From assembly GCA_028456385.1 (NCBI GenBank), contig JALNQF010000260.1:1-57514 (forward strand): a DNA stretch of 57,514 nt. Direction: 5' to 3'. Shown piece by piece: positions 1 to 11,400 of the stretch; position 1 is the stretch's first letter; the number at the start of each line of letters is the position of its first letter. The stretch comes from Ophiosphaerella korrae (Eukaryota > Ascomycota > Dothideomycetes > Pleosporales > Phaeosphaeriaceae). The notes below the pieces were generated by a model. That model had not been told where the DNA came from, searched no databases, and worked only from the letters and a program-made list of their open reading frames with translations. The translations under genes and the position numbers were made by a program.

Positions 1-2
1 TT

Positions 3-1897
3 AGAATATATAACCTAGACCTACTAGTAATAGTAAAAATAGACGTATCTAATTTAGTCTATAGAATAGTACTAATATAAGAAGACCTAAAAACTAAGAA
101 AGAATATTTAGTTAAATACTTCTCTAAGAAAATAAAGCTAGTAGAGCTTAACTATCTAATTTATAATAAAGAGATACTAGTAATCTATAAAGTATTTAAA
201 TAATAGAGAGTATACCTATAAAGAGTAAAATACTAAACAAAGGTCTATATAGACTATAGGAATCTTATAAGATTTATACTAAATAAAGAACTAATATAAT
301 AATATACAAGATAGTAGGAATTCTTATTAATATTTAATATAGAAATTATATATATAAAAGAGAAAGATAACTAATTTATAGACGCTTTTAGTAGAAGACT
401 AGACTTATAGAAAGAAGTAAGCGCTACTAGTATAGTTCTAGTTAAAAACAAAGAAGGATATTTAGTCCTAAATATACCTAAAATAGCTGTAATACTTAAA
501 AGAAAGAGTAGTAAGCTAGACGAATAGATTTAGGAAGAAATAAGAAAAGCCCCTAAAGAGATAGAAAAACTTAAGATTAAAGAAAGTCTTACAAAAGCCT
601 ATAGAAGAACGTATATTCTAAGAAAAATACAAAGAGAATTTATATAATAGTTCTATAAACTACTAGTATATAGATATTAAAGAATTAATAAAATACTAGA
701 TAGACTACTAAGAGATTACTATATCCTAAGAGTAAGATAACTAGTAATAGAAGTACTACAAGATTATATAGAATACTAAAAGAATAAGTATAGTAGGTAT
801 ATACTATATAGGAAGCTATAACTAGTAGAAGTACTAGAATAACTATAAGGAGTTATTATAATAGATTTTATTACAAAACTACCTAAGTTAAAAGACCTAA
901 TATTAGGAGTTAAGTATAATAGAATCCTAACAATAGTAGATAAACTTATAAAGTACTTATACTTTAGACTATATAAAGAGAAAAGTAGAATAGAAGTTAT
1001 AGTATACTAGGTTCTAGGAACTACAATTAGCTAATATAGACTACTAGATAAGATTATTATAGATAGAGATATAAGATTTATATTAAAACTATAGAGAACA
1101 ATAATAGTATAATTAGGAATTAAATATATAATATTAATAGCATACTACCTATAGATAGATAGATAATTAGAACGTATAAATTAGATAGTAGAATAATACT
1201 TAAGATACTACCTTAATTACAACTAGAATAACTAGGTATAGCTACTACCTATAGTATAGTTAGTATATAATAGCGTAAAGAATAAGATAATAGAAGTATT
1301 ACCTTTCTTTATAAACTATAAATTTAACCCTAGTATATATAGAATACTAAAACTAGAGATATCTTAGTCTCTAAGAGGAGAAAACTTTACTAATAGACTT
1401 AAAGATATATACAAGTAATTAAGATAAGATATAGAATTCCTATATAATTAAATAGTAAAGTACTATAATAAGAAATATAAAGAGGGACCCTAATTTAGAA
1501 AAGGAGAAAAAGTATAGTTAGTATAGAAAAATATTAAGAGCAAGAGACTAAGCTTAAAATTAGACTACGTTAAGATAGGACTATATAAAATTAAGAAAGA
1601 AGTTACGCTAGTTATATTTAAACTAAAGCTACTAAATAAAATAAGAATATACCTAACTTTTTACGTAGTACTACTTAAGATAGTACTATAAAACGTAGAA
1701 CTACTAGTGTATAAAGTAGACACGTATAGAGAATAAGAAGAATAGGAAGTTAAAGAAATCCTAGTATACTAGTTCTATAATAGTAGGAACTACTATCTAG
1801 TAAAATAGATAAGTATAGACGAAAAAGGACAATTATAAGAAGAAATATAAGAACTAGAGGATAATCTTAACTACTCTAAGAAACTAAAAGACTTCTA
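3..1897 (+). mobile_element. Ty3/gypsy pol remnant (RNase H, integrase, chromodomain-like end)
   Basis: In the frame starting at base 3, treating TAG/TAA as mutated Gln codons, a continuous polyprotein is readable. It starts inside RNase H and reaches the DAFSRR motif near 381, which corresponds to the usual ADALSRR. An integrase zinc-binding region at about 635-790 has its His and Cys ligands changed to Tyr. The catalytic core keeps D near 864, D near 1068 and E near 1170. A GPY/F-like segment and a weak chromodomain-like end at about 1735-1810 follow. The 5' part of the element lies left of the window. The RNase H-then-integrase order identifies the Ty3/gypsy class. It carries dozens of stops and cannot encode a protein. 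Confidence 0.85.
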
Positions 1898-2578
1898 AAG
1901 TTAAAACCTTCTAGAACGCCTAGCGGCAAACTAAGAGAACTAATATTACTATTACTAGATAGAGAGGCAATAGGAGCGCCTAACGTAGGACCTACTATAG
2001 TAATACTAAATACCTTATCTAAGTCTAGCTTAGCTTCTAGAGCTACTAACTATATAGCTAATTTCTTATTATTTAGCGCCTTTATCTTATAAAGATAAGA
2101 GAGATAAGCTTAATTTTTTACTAGCTTACTCTACGTAAGCTCCTAGATCTACTTACGCTTAGCTTTAGCCTCTATAATTTAAGATAGTAATTTCTCTTAA
2201 GCCTAGTTAATAGCTCTCCCTATTATTATTAAGCCTAGATACAAGAATAAGTATAATAAATATACACTCTATAAGAGAGATACTAGATATATTATAAGAA
2301 CTATAAACGTTTACATAGATATATACCTTATAAGCTCTACTATTATTTATAGAAACTATATAAAGAGAGTACTTAGGATTTAACTTAGAGGAAGTATAAC
2401 AAGAATAAGGAAATATTTTAATACTATTGCGTAACACGTAATTAGTAAGAAGATATTAATAACGTGTAGAAGAGGCAACTATAAGGAGTAATAAGGAACT
2501 AGAAATTAATAAAGAAAGTAGGTTAATAACCTTAGCTCTAGGATAGATAAATAAGGACCTACTTAGAGGAGAGGATAG
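1898..2578 (+). other. Element 1 tail up to the polypurine tract
   Basis: This lies between the end of the readable polyprotein and the 3' LTR. I see no coding signal in it. It ends in a purine-rich run, agaggagaggatag, directly before the TG that opens the LTR, which fits the polypurine tract that primes plus-strand synthesis. An open frame of 76 codons on the minus strand around 2,207-2,437 looks accidental. Confidence 0.5.
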
Positions 2579-3008
2579 TGTTACAATAGTAACAAGAGAA
2601 ATATAGATAGAACTAATTAGCCTTATAACTAAAGGATTAAGTTTTTATAAATACAAAGAATATAAACTTAATTAGGAAACTATATATAATTAGGATACCT
2701 AGGGTAATCTATAATCTATAGACTCTTAGCGTTAATAGATTATAGATTAAGGTAATCTATAATCTATTATTCTTAGTAGTAATAGATTAATAGATTAGGA
2801 TAAGTATATAGTTAGTAGCGACGCGCATTATTAAGATAGTATTAGTAATTTAATCCTTTAACTATAGAACGCTAATATAAGATAGTTATAAGATATCTTC
2901 TATTATTTATAGTTATTGTAGATTACTTATATAAACCTTTACTATTACCTTACAACCTACTAATACTAGAAAGGCTATTAGGAAGTCGACTCTAGTAAGC
3001 CTATAACA
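2579..3008 (+). repeat. 3' LTR of Ty3 element 1 (430 bp)
   Basis: A 430-bp LTR beginning TGTTAC and ending AACA, oriented with the pol remnant to its left. Two further copies of the same LTR lie inverted at 4155-4584 and 7200-7627. Shared features are the opening TGTTAC, a run of alternating 'aatctataatctat' motifs in the middle, and the closing region. The sequence after 3008 is the gag region of another copy, so this element appears to have inserted into that gag. The target duplication cannot be tested because the 5' end lies outside the window. Confidence 0.85.
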
Positions 3009-4154
3009 TGTAGTGTTTCTTTCTTTTTCTCTATTATCTTTAACTAAGTTTCCTTATCTTTTTTATAGTCCTTACTTTTATAGTCTTTTATATAGTGTTC
3101 TAGTTTTCTATATTTATAATATACTATATCCTTTTTCTTCTTTAATTAGTAGTCTTTTGTATAGTAGCCTTTCTTACTATAGTTAAAATACGTAAAGTCT
3201 TTGTTTTTCTTTCTCCTTTTGTCTTTATTTGCGTTAAGGATTATAGGGTCTCTAGCGTTCTAGTTTTTAGTTTAGCTACTATACTTGTTCTTTTTCTATT
3301 CTTAAAGGTTGTTGTTAATTTAGATTACTTATTATTTTAGAGCTTCTAGTATCCTAAGTTTCTCTATATATATTATCTTGTATTAAATTTTTACGTTTAG
3401 TCCTTATTTAAATTGTAATATAAGGGCTAATTTATTCTATTCTATATTTTAGCTTAGTTATTTAAATTATAATACGTATTCTAAGATACTTTTATTTTAT
3501 ATAAGCCTTTTAAGTTTCTCTTTAGCTTATTAGGTAATATCTATATCCCTAAATACTGCTCTTATTTATTTAGTAAAGTATTTATAGCTTCTAAAAATAG
3601 CTTTAGTTTTATCTTTTTAGGTTATTAGAGAGTACGTTATATAGTCTATCTAGTAGGGCTCGTACTATCTTATTGCGTCTTCTTTAAGGTGTAGTCTAAT
3701 ATATATTACCTTCTTTTCTTCTATATTAAAGTATAGTACTTATACGTCTATCTAGAGTTGTGCTAATACTATAAAGGGTCTTAAATTTTCCTTTATTCTA
3801 TTAAACTTTTTAAGAATAGGTATCTTAGGTAGTTTCTTTGTTGCACTTATTTCTAGTTATTAAGTAATTAGCTCTATCTAGTTCTAGCCTTTAATAATAG
3901 CTTTAATTTATACTTTATTCTATTTTAAGTAGTCTTGTAGTTTCTTATTCTACGTTTCTAGTGCTTTAATTACTATCTTTATATCTTCTTTATTATTAAT
4001 TAGTTTATTTATATAGTCTTTAATTATTTCTTATATAGTACTATCTAACTTATAACTACTTCTAGGGGCTTTACTTATTAAACTTTCTACTATTATATTA
4101 GCTAGACTATACGCTACTTACGCTTTACTCCTTGTAATAACTAGATTAGTAAGG
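3009..4154 (-). mobile_element. Truncated gag region of Ty3 element 2
   Basis: On the minus strand this follows the LTR at 4584-4155 and reads as a RIP-damaged gag. It aligns by eye along its length with 6075-7199, the gag of element 3. The nucleocapsid zinc knuckle (CCHC type) is recognisable near 3140-3200, with its Cys codons changed to Tyr. It stops abruptly at 3009, exactly where the LTR of element 1 ends, consistent with disruption by that insertion. Confidence 0.75.
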
Positions 4155-4584
4155 TGTTATAGGCTTACTAGGGTTAACTTCCTAATAGCCTAGATAGGTA
4201 TTAGTAGATTATAAGGTAATAACAAAAGCTCGTATAGTAATCTATAATAGGCTGTAAATAATAGAAAATGTTTTATAACTATTATTGTATTATTACTTGT
4301 AGTTAATAATTAAATTGCTAATACTATCCTAATAATGCGTATCGCTACTAACTATATACTTGTCCTAATCTGTTAATCTATTACTACTAAGAATAATAGA
4401 TTATAGATTATCTTAATCTATAATCTATTAATGCTAAGAGTCTATAGATTATAGATTACTCTAGGTATCTTAATTATGTATAGTTTCCTAATTAAGTTTG
4501 TATTCCTCGTGTTTATAAGAACTTAATCTTTTAGTTATAGGGCTAATTAGTTCTATCTATATTTCTCTCGTTACTATCGTAACA
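4155..4584 (-). repeat. LTR of Ty3 element 2 (430 bp, inverted)
   Basis: An inverted copy of the 2579-3008 LTR with the same length and ends (TG..CA on the minus strand). In its own orientation it precedes a gag region, so it is probably a 5' LTR. The sequence just upstream in element orientation (from 4585) is not a polypurine tract but the protease region of element 3. It is therefore better read as a second element inserted into element 3 than as the 3' LTR of element 3. Confidence 0.8.
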
Positions 4585-7199
4585 ATATATAACTATATTA
4601 GCTTTTAATATTTCTTTCTTAGGGTAGCTAATTCTCTCTATTCTCTAATTAATTCTTAGGTTAGTTATCTATAACTATAGTATTCCTAGTATTATATCTT
4701 GTTTATTATTAATTATTGTTATATCTATAACTATATTCTTAATTTCTAATCTTTCTAGCTTTAGTGTAGAGGGTGTTATTTTAAACTTTATAGGTTCCTA
4801 GAATAGTTTTCTTTTAATTATACTTAGTTGTTAAGAGTACTTCTTTGTAGTATAAGTTATTTCTTAGCTTTCTACAAACTTCTTTAATATAAAGTTCTTT
4901 ATAGCTCTACTATTAATTATTATTTGTACTTTCTTTCTTTAGTATATACCTGTTTTTGTAATGTATAGGCTTCTTATACCTTTTAGCTTTTCTTGCTTAG
5001 GTTTTTCTTTAAATTATCTATTCTTCTAGGGCTATTATCTTATTTTACGTTTATAGTTTTTATATTTTAGGTATTTGTTATAAGTATATTTGTACTATAG
5101 TTTTCTTTTAATATATTCTTTTAATAGTTTAGAGCCTAGTCTAATTACTATATATTCTTTGTTAGGTATTTTAATTATTTTCTAACCTTAGATATCTTTT
5201 CTTGTAATTATATTTACGTAATTGTATCCTTTTCTTTATATAGGCTATACGTAGTTTTATACCTTAAGTTCTCTATATATATAGTAATTTGTGTTTAGGT
5301 ATAATATCTATAATATCTTAGTATGTACTAAGTGTTCTAAGTTTATTCTCTTGTCGTCTCCTACCTTGTAACTATCTATTCTAGGTCTTGTGTTTATTAG
5401 GATATAGTATACTACTAGTACTTGTAGTATATAGGCTTTATTAATCTATTGCGTTTTTTTTACAAGAAACTACTATTCTCTTTATATAAGTATTCTTCCT
5501 ACTATAACTATATATTGTTCTATCTATTATTAGAATATTATAAACTTTTTTACTTTAAGATTACGTTCTTTCTACTCTTTATACGCTTTCTCTATACTTA
5601 TAACTAGTAAGTATTTCTAAATAAATTTCTATTCTTTATTTTGTTCTTTTATATCTATTATTGTGTAGCTATTATAGCTATACGCTCTTAACTAGGTATA
5701 CTTAGTACCTCTTATATTAGTTTATTTCTCGTCTCTTTGTAATTCTTTAGAGGAGACTATTATAGTCTCTTTATCTTATACTAGTCCTTTAGCCTAGATT
5801 AATAGTATCTAAGGTTCTTCCTTTTCTAAATCTTCTATTAGTAAGTCTATTATATATACTATTTCTTCTAGCTATACTTTTGTTCTTTCTTTTATTACTA
5901 CTACTTTATACTTTTATAAGAACTATCCTACTCTTTATTTACTAGAAAGATATATATAGTAGTTATCTTTATAATAAAAGGTCTAATAGAGTATTATATA
6001 CTATATTTCTTTACTTTTAGCTACTTTCTTTTAAAGTTTAGCTTATATCTTTAGTACTTCTTTTTTATTCTTAGTTGTTTTTAACTATATTTTTTTCTTT
6101 AGGTCTTTACTTTTATAGTCTTTTATAAAGTATTTTAGTTTCCTATATTTATAATATATTGTGTTCTTTTTCTATTTTAACCTATAATCTTTTACGTAGT
6201 AGCTTTTTTTACTATATCTAAATTACGTAAAGTCTTTGTTTTTCTTAAATTTCTTGTCCTTGTTAGTGTTAAGGATTATAGGGTCTCTAGCGTCTTGGTT
6301 TTTAGGTTGTCCTCTATATTTGTTTTTCTTCTATTCTTAAAGATTATCGTCTATCTATATTACCTATTATTTTAAGACTTCTAGTGTTCTTAGTTTTTCT
6401 ATATAAATTATCTTGTATTAGATTTTTAAGTTTAATCCTTGTTTAAATCGTAATATTAGTAATACTTTATTCTATTCTATATTCTATAATAGTTATTTAA
6501 ACTATAATATATATTTAAAAATACTCTTATATTATATAAGCCTTTTAAGCTTCTCTTTAGCTTGTTAAGTAATATCTATATCCCTAAATACTACTTTTAT
6601 TTGTTTAGTAAAGTATTTATAACTTCTAAAGATAGCTCTAGTTTTATCCTTCTATATTCCTAGTACGTATGTTATATAATCTATCTAATAGGATTTAAAC
6701 TATCTTATTGCATCTTCTTTAAGGTATATTCTAATATATATTACCTTTTTATCTTCTCTATTAAAGTGTAGTACTTATATATTAATCTATAGTTGTACTA
6801 CTACTATAAAGAGTCTTAATTTTTCTCTTATTCTATTAAATTTCTTAAGTATAGGTATCTTAGGTAGCTTCTTTGTTACACTTATTTCTAGTCTTTAAGT
6901 AATTTATTCTATTTAGTTTTGTCTTTCTATAATAGCCTTAATTTAAACTTTGTTTTACTTAATATAGTCTTGCAGTTCTTTGTTCTACGTTTCTAGGATA
7001 TTAATTATTAGTTATATGTCCTCTTTTTTAGTAATTAGGTTGTTTAGGCGTATTTTAACTACTACCTAGTTAGTTTTATCTAACTTATAACTACTTAGAG
7101 GTGCTTTACCTCCTTTCTTAGTTAAACTTTCTACTATTGTATTAGCTTAGACTGTGCGCTACTTACGCTTTGCTTCTCTTAATGTCTAAATTAGCAAAG
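4585..7199 (-). mobile_element. gag and protease region of Ty3 element 3
   Basis: This lies downstream, on the minus strand, of the LTR at 7627-7200. Gag spans about 7150-6075 with a degenerate CCHC zinc knuckle near 6200-6260. The part around 4960-4680 reads like a retropepsin, with the DSGA active-site motif degraded to NSRA followed by a typical NFI segment. Reverse transcriptase is absent, because the element is cut at 4585 by element 2. Stops and Tyr substitutions occur throughout. Confidence 0.75.
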
Positions 7200-7627
7200 T
7201 ATTACGTAGCTACCTACGTTAACTATAGGTAGCTATTAGGGTGTTAGTAGATTAAAAGTTAATAGTAAAGTTCGTGTAAGTAATCTACAATAACTAATAT
7301 TAATAGAAGATGTTTTGCAATTGTTTTGTATTAGCGTTCTATAGTTAAAGGATTGAATTGCTAATACTATCTTAACAATGTATATTGCTACTAACTATAT
7401 ACTTGTCTTAATCTATTAATCTATTACTACTAAGAATAATAGATTATAGATTACTCTAATCTATAATCTATTAATGCTAAGAGTCTATAGATTATAGATT
7501 ACTTTAGGTGTCTTAATTATATGTGGTTTCCTAATTAAGTTTGTATTCCTTGTTTTCGTAAGAACTTAATCCTTTAGTCGTAGGGCTAATTGGTTCTATC
7601 TGTATTTCTCTTGTTACTATCGTAATA
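7200..7627 (-). repeat. 5' LTR of Ty3 element 3 (428 bp, inverted)
   Basis: The third copy of the LTR, inverted. Its right end reads cgtaata where the other copies have cgtaaca, and its left end reads tattac where the others have tgttat, so both terminal dinucleotides have been altered by transition. It differs from the copy at 4155-4584 at many transition sites, as expected for RIP acting on repeated copies. Confidence 0.8.
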
Positions 7628-8441
7628 TTACGCCTGTAACAAAGAGCTACTCTTAATCTTAATAAGAAGAACGTTAATTAGCGTAAATTTAGGAAGTCTC
7701 TTGCTAGTAGTAATTAGTAGATTAATTAATCTTAAGAGAAGAAAAGATTAGAGCTTACTATATTAGATTATAGCTAAGTATTTTTAGTAGATTTTTATAG
7801 ATTGTTTAGATTAGAGCTAAGTAAAAGTAGATTTTTACGTAATACACTCTAAGCTTATAGAGTACAAGCTATATAACTTAACTAATTATAAATTAAGCTA
7901 AAAGTATAGAATAATAATACTTAACCTTAAAGTAAATACTAGTAATAAGCAGAATTGACGCTTAAAACGCCTTAATCCTAGGGGGTGTGTAGTAGAAATC
8001 AGTGCCTAGGAGAGGATTACACGATCTTGAGATCGCCTACCGAGGTAATCGGGCACCGGATTATTAGTCTTACTGATCCTCAAGTATATACACTTAGCTA
8101 GTAGTCTGATCAACTTCTCATTCACACAAAGATCGTTCTTTACGCTTCTACTTTCCATCACAGTATTTCATCTAAAAACCCCGGTTCATTGGTGCCAGAG
8201 CCCTTGCATGTAGCACGTTTTTAGCCACGTGAATGAGGCCCAGCAATTGTCCCGAATCTATCGAAAGATAGTGTCGGGTAATATCTACAATGCACCAGGA
8301 TGAATCTGGCACCGCCCTGTAACAGCTAGTACCAACCACGCGTAGGATCAACAACGCAATTGCAGGGTCTTCAGAAATGTTCTCAGAACCTAAGACAATT
8401 TTCTTAAATCGCGTACTTCAGAAAACGACATTTTCAAGCAA
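7628..8441. other. Edge of AT-rich block and intergenic DNA
   Basis: The left 330 bp is still RIP-like AT-rich sequence with no recognisable element. Composition normalises near 7,980. From there to the receptor pseudogene start at 8442 I find no gene. A 60-codon minus-strand frame at 8172-8354 has no recognisable content. Confidence 0.5.
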
Positions 8442-9704
8442 ATGGAGAACATTTTCCCCGCCGCGTATGATGCTGCGACACTCTACAATATAGATCATGC
8501 TGGTCGGGTGAGCCGAGAAACTTTTCAGGTATGTGGACTGTCAACCAAGAAAACACATTTTTGTACTAAAATATCTCATCGCAGACAATCGTAGGGTTCT
8601 TCTTCACATTGGCGACGCTGGCACTACTCGGTCGTGTGGGAGTCCGATTGATCATCCGTCGACGACTTTTCCTCGATGACTACATCCTTCTATTCGGATA
8701 TGCCGCACTCTGTTCTGCAACTGCAATGATATACAGATTTTTGCATTTGATATACGTACTCAATGCTCTAAAATACGATAAAACCGTGGTCCCAACTTTG
8801 CGCGATCTCGAAGCAATTGGACAAGCACAAGCGATCAATTACTCATTGATAGCAGTAATCTGGACTGCGATTTGTTCTGTCAAGTTTTGTTTTCTCGCAA
8901 CACTGAAGGTACTAATAGCGAATGTGTCAGTTCGAGTAATAGCATTTTACTGGTTTACAGTCGCAATCTCTGTTGTGACGTGGTGTCTCTCATGGACAAT
9001 AGCTTTCATCATCTGCCCATACGTTGGAGTGGAACTTAGTATGTCGTTACCACAACATCTTGAGCCCAGAAACCAGAAACTGATTTTTTTTTTTCAGTTG
9101 TGCACTGCTCCCCAGAGACACCATTTGTAAAGACGTTGGCGTTGAGCATCTTGGTTACTGTTTTGGACAGTGTAACGGATTTGATAAGTATGTAATGCCG
9201 TCGCAAGCTGTCTAATCCGTCTAACTGGCGAATAGTCGTTATTATACCTATCTGGATTCTACGAAACGTCTGACTGAGGTTGAAGCAGAAGTTAGCGATC
9301 GCCGTTTTTCTCTGCCTCTCAGTTGTGATGATAATCACCTCAGTAATCCGGATGGCCATGTCGCGCTTCAAAGGACATAATGATTATACATCAGAATATC
9401 TGATACTTTACCTCCAGGCGTGCATTGCCGTACTCATGGCATGTATCGCTGCCTTTAGAAGTGTTTTTTTGTGGAACATAAGCGCAAGGTTCAAGAGGAG
9501 CAGGTCCGCCTCCACGACTTAGCTGGCCCTGCAGATCTCCCACAACGCCCGAAAAACCTGCGCAGCCATATCCAGCGGATGAGAGCGAAGGCCAAAGAAA
9601 ATGATACAGAGTATCAAACCACATTGACTGGAAAAGCGAATTTTCTACCTAGGATGCAAACGGATGGACCAAAACTCAGTGGGGGTGTCTACCTTCATCA
9701 ATAA
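8442..9704 (+). pseudogene. PTH11-like rhodopsin-fold membrane receptor, broken
   Basis: Exons 8442-8528, 8585-9038, 9098-9187 and 9236 onward join in frame across introns of 56, 59 and 48 bp with canonical borders. They encode several hydrophobic helices, an early R-RxFLDDY motif, a CSPETPFVKTL motif and an IVIIPIWILR helix, the pattern of the fungal rhodopsin-domain family related to Pth11. Two lesions interrupt it. There is an in-frame TGA at 9271-9273, directly after IPIWILRNV, and a frame change at a T7 run at 9464-9470, after which the conserved tail continues in another frame to a stop at 9704. It is probably no longer functional, although the rest is well preserved. A sequencing error at the T-run would explain only the second lesion. 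Confidence 0.7.
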
Positions 9705-10167
9705 CTTAGGGACTCGCTCACAGACCACGACGTGCAGCTCTAAGACCATGACCGGGGAAACGAGCTCGTTCAGCAATGTAGGAAGCGATCGCTAGGCATG
9801 CTGGTACTCGAACTTGAGCAAGGGGCCAATGTGGCACAGACATCCGTGCCAACATCTGAGGTGAGGTAGGGGGTGGAGACAACAGGCACGAACCAATCAA
9901 ATTGTTGTTGGTAGGACTGAAGTGGTTTAGATGCATGTTTGCATGCACAAATCCCTGCAAGTATATCCCTGCATTCCCGATGAGACATTGGTTGAGGCTA
10001 GGGTGTCACGGTGTGCTTGCCCGGATAATCCCCGCGCGTTAGTGCTACCCGATGCACGTTGCCGCAGTGCGACGCGTTTAAAGCACAGCTCTGGTCAGGT
10101 CCGTCAAATATATCGTGATGCCTGTGTGTGCCTTTTTCACAACACAACCGGCCTCCACTCCTGCACA
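9705..10167. other. Intergenic, upstream of the Erg6-like gene
   Basis: No gene recognised. Several open frames of 70-140 codons overlap here on both strands but resemble no family and share no splice logic. The segment probably contains the promoter of the methyltransferase starting at 10168. Confidence 0.4.
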
Positions 10168-11312
10168 ATGGCCATCGCACAAAATATCCAATCTGCGGCC
10201 CCGTCGACAACAGTTGTTAACAGAGGCAGGGGCCAGAGCACCATGACCTCAGGATACTCGCACCATTGGGAGCGGAATGGCGAGGCTCTGCCTGACGATT
10301 GCGAAGCTCGCGACGCTCGGAAAAGCAAATATACCGAATTGGTAAACGAGTGAGTTATGGCTTGCACAGCCATGCTTCGCCTGCTTTTAACTAACACAAT
10401 GACACTAACAGCTACTATGATGCCGCGACAGACCTGTATTTGGAGGCCTGGGGTCAATCTTTCCACATGTGCCGCTTTCCGCGAGGACCAGAGAATAAGG
10501 AGAAGGCGACTGCACGGCACGAGCATTATCTTGCTCACATGATGAGCCTTCGCCCCGGGATGCGTGTGCTCGATGTCGGTTGCGGAGTGGGCGGCCCTGC
10601 GAAAGAACTCGCTACTTTCACCGGTTGCCACATTGTTGGCCTGAATAATAACGGCTACCAAGTTCTCAAGGCGACTGAGCTAGCCAAAGCTGATGGTATG
10701 CAAGATGTAGTAGAATTCATGAAGGGTGATTTCATGGACATTCCTTTTCCCGAGCATCACTTTGATGCAGCCTACTCTATAGAAGCCACAGTTCACGCCC
10801 CGTCTCTAGATGATGTATACGCACAAGTATATCGAGTTCTCCGACCTGGCGCAGTTTTTGGCGTGTTAGAATGGGTGCTAACGGACAGTTTCGACCCTTC
10901 TGACCCTTCTCATGCTGCTATTCGTCTTGGCATTGAGCGCGGCAACGGAATTCCTTCGCTGCAGACAAAGACAGTAGCTCGTACGGCAATGCAAAATGCA
11001 GGCTTCGAGCTGATTGTTGCGGATGACCTGGCGGAGAAGAAGGACGCATTACCATGGTGGTATCCCATCTCTGGAGACATTAAGTCGGCCAAAGGATTCG
11101 AAGACTGGTTGTTGGTCATCCGAAATACAAAATTGGGCAGGGTTGGCGTAAAGATCATCGTTAGACTCTTAGAGACTATACGCTATGCTCCCAAAGGCAC
11201 ACTGAAGATGACGGAAGAGTTCATTATTGCAGCTGATGGCTTAGTTGATGGAGGAAAGAAAGGCTTATTCACGCCGATGTACTTAATGATAGGCCGGAAA
11301 CCAACTATCTAG
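10168..11312 (+). CDS. Erg6-like sterol 24-C-methyltransferase paralogue
   Basis: Two exons, 10168-10349 and 10412-11312, joined across a 62-bp intron (GTGAGT...AACAG); phases close and give 360 residues. The SAM-binding motif VLDVGCGVGGPAKE lies near residue 113, followed by the GLNNNGYQ and IEATVHAPSL motifs diagnostic of sterol C24-methyltransferases. A sterol-methyltransferase C-terminal domain ends the protein. The family adds a methyl group from S-adenosylmethionine to C24 of a sterol side chain. The N-terminal 60 residues look unlike a housekeeping Erg6. The neighbours are broken P450 and Erg26-like genes, so I infer a specialised paralogue from a metabolite cluster rather than the ergosterol enzyme. 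All key motifs are intact. The substrate is unknown. Confidence 0.85.
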
Positions 11313-11400
11313 GATTCCTAAAAAGCTATTCATTCAACTAATTAACCATCGAGATCAATAACAAACATTTTTATCTACGGTAGCCGTGCATTATGTTGTA

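Larger units (their letters stand above)
1..7960. other. AT-rich, RIP-type degraded transposon block
   Basis: This stretch is strongly AT-rich, full of TpA, and has no long open reading frame, while the sequence from about 8.0 kb rightwards has ordinary composition and genes. Reading the first 1.9 kb in one frame gives a retrotransposon polyprotein in which Gln codons have become TAG or TAA, and zinc-ligand His and Cys codons have become Tyr. That is the expected outcome of C-to-T change at CpA on either strand, the known action of repeat-induced point mutation in ascomycetes. The block holds three nested copies of one Ty3/gypsy family, listed separately. The change to normal composition lies near 7,950-8,050. 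Confidence 0.85.

Noticed and set aside
4155..7627. Reading 4155-7627 as one complete element with paired LTRs
   Set aside because: Reverse transcriptase and integrase are missing, no polypurine tract precedes the 4584 end, and a second gag follows that LTR. Nested insertion fits better.
9931..10353. A 140-codon frame overlapping the Erg6-like first exon
   Set aside because: The methyltransferase exon starts at 10168 and splices correctly; this frame has no motif and merely overlaps it.
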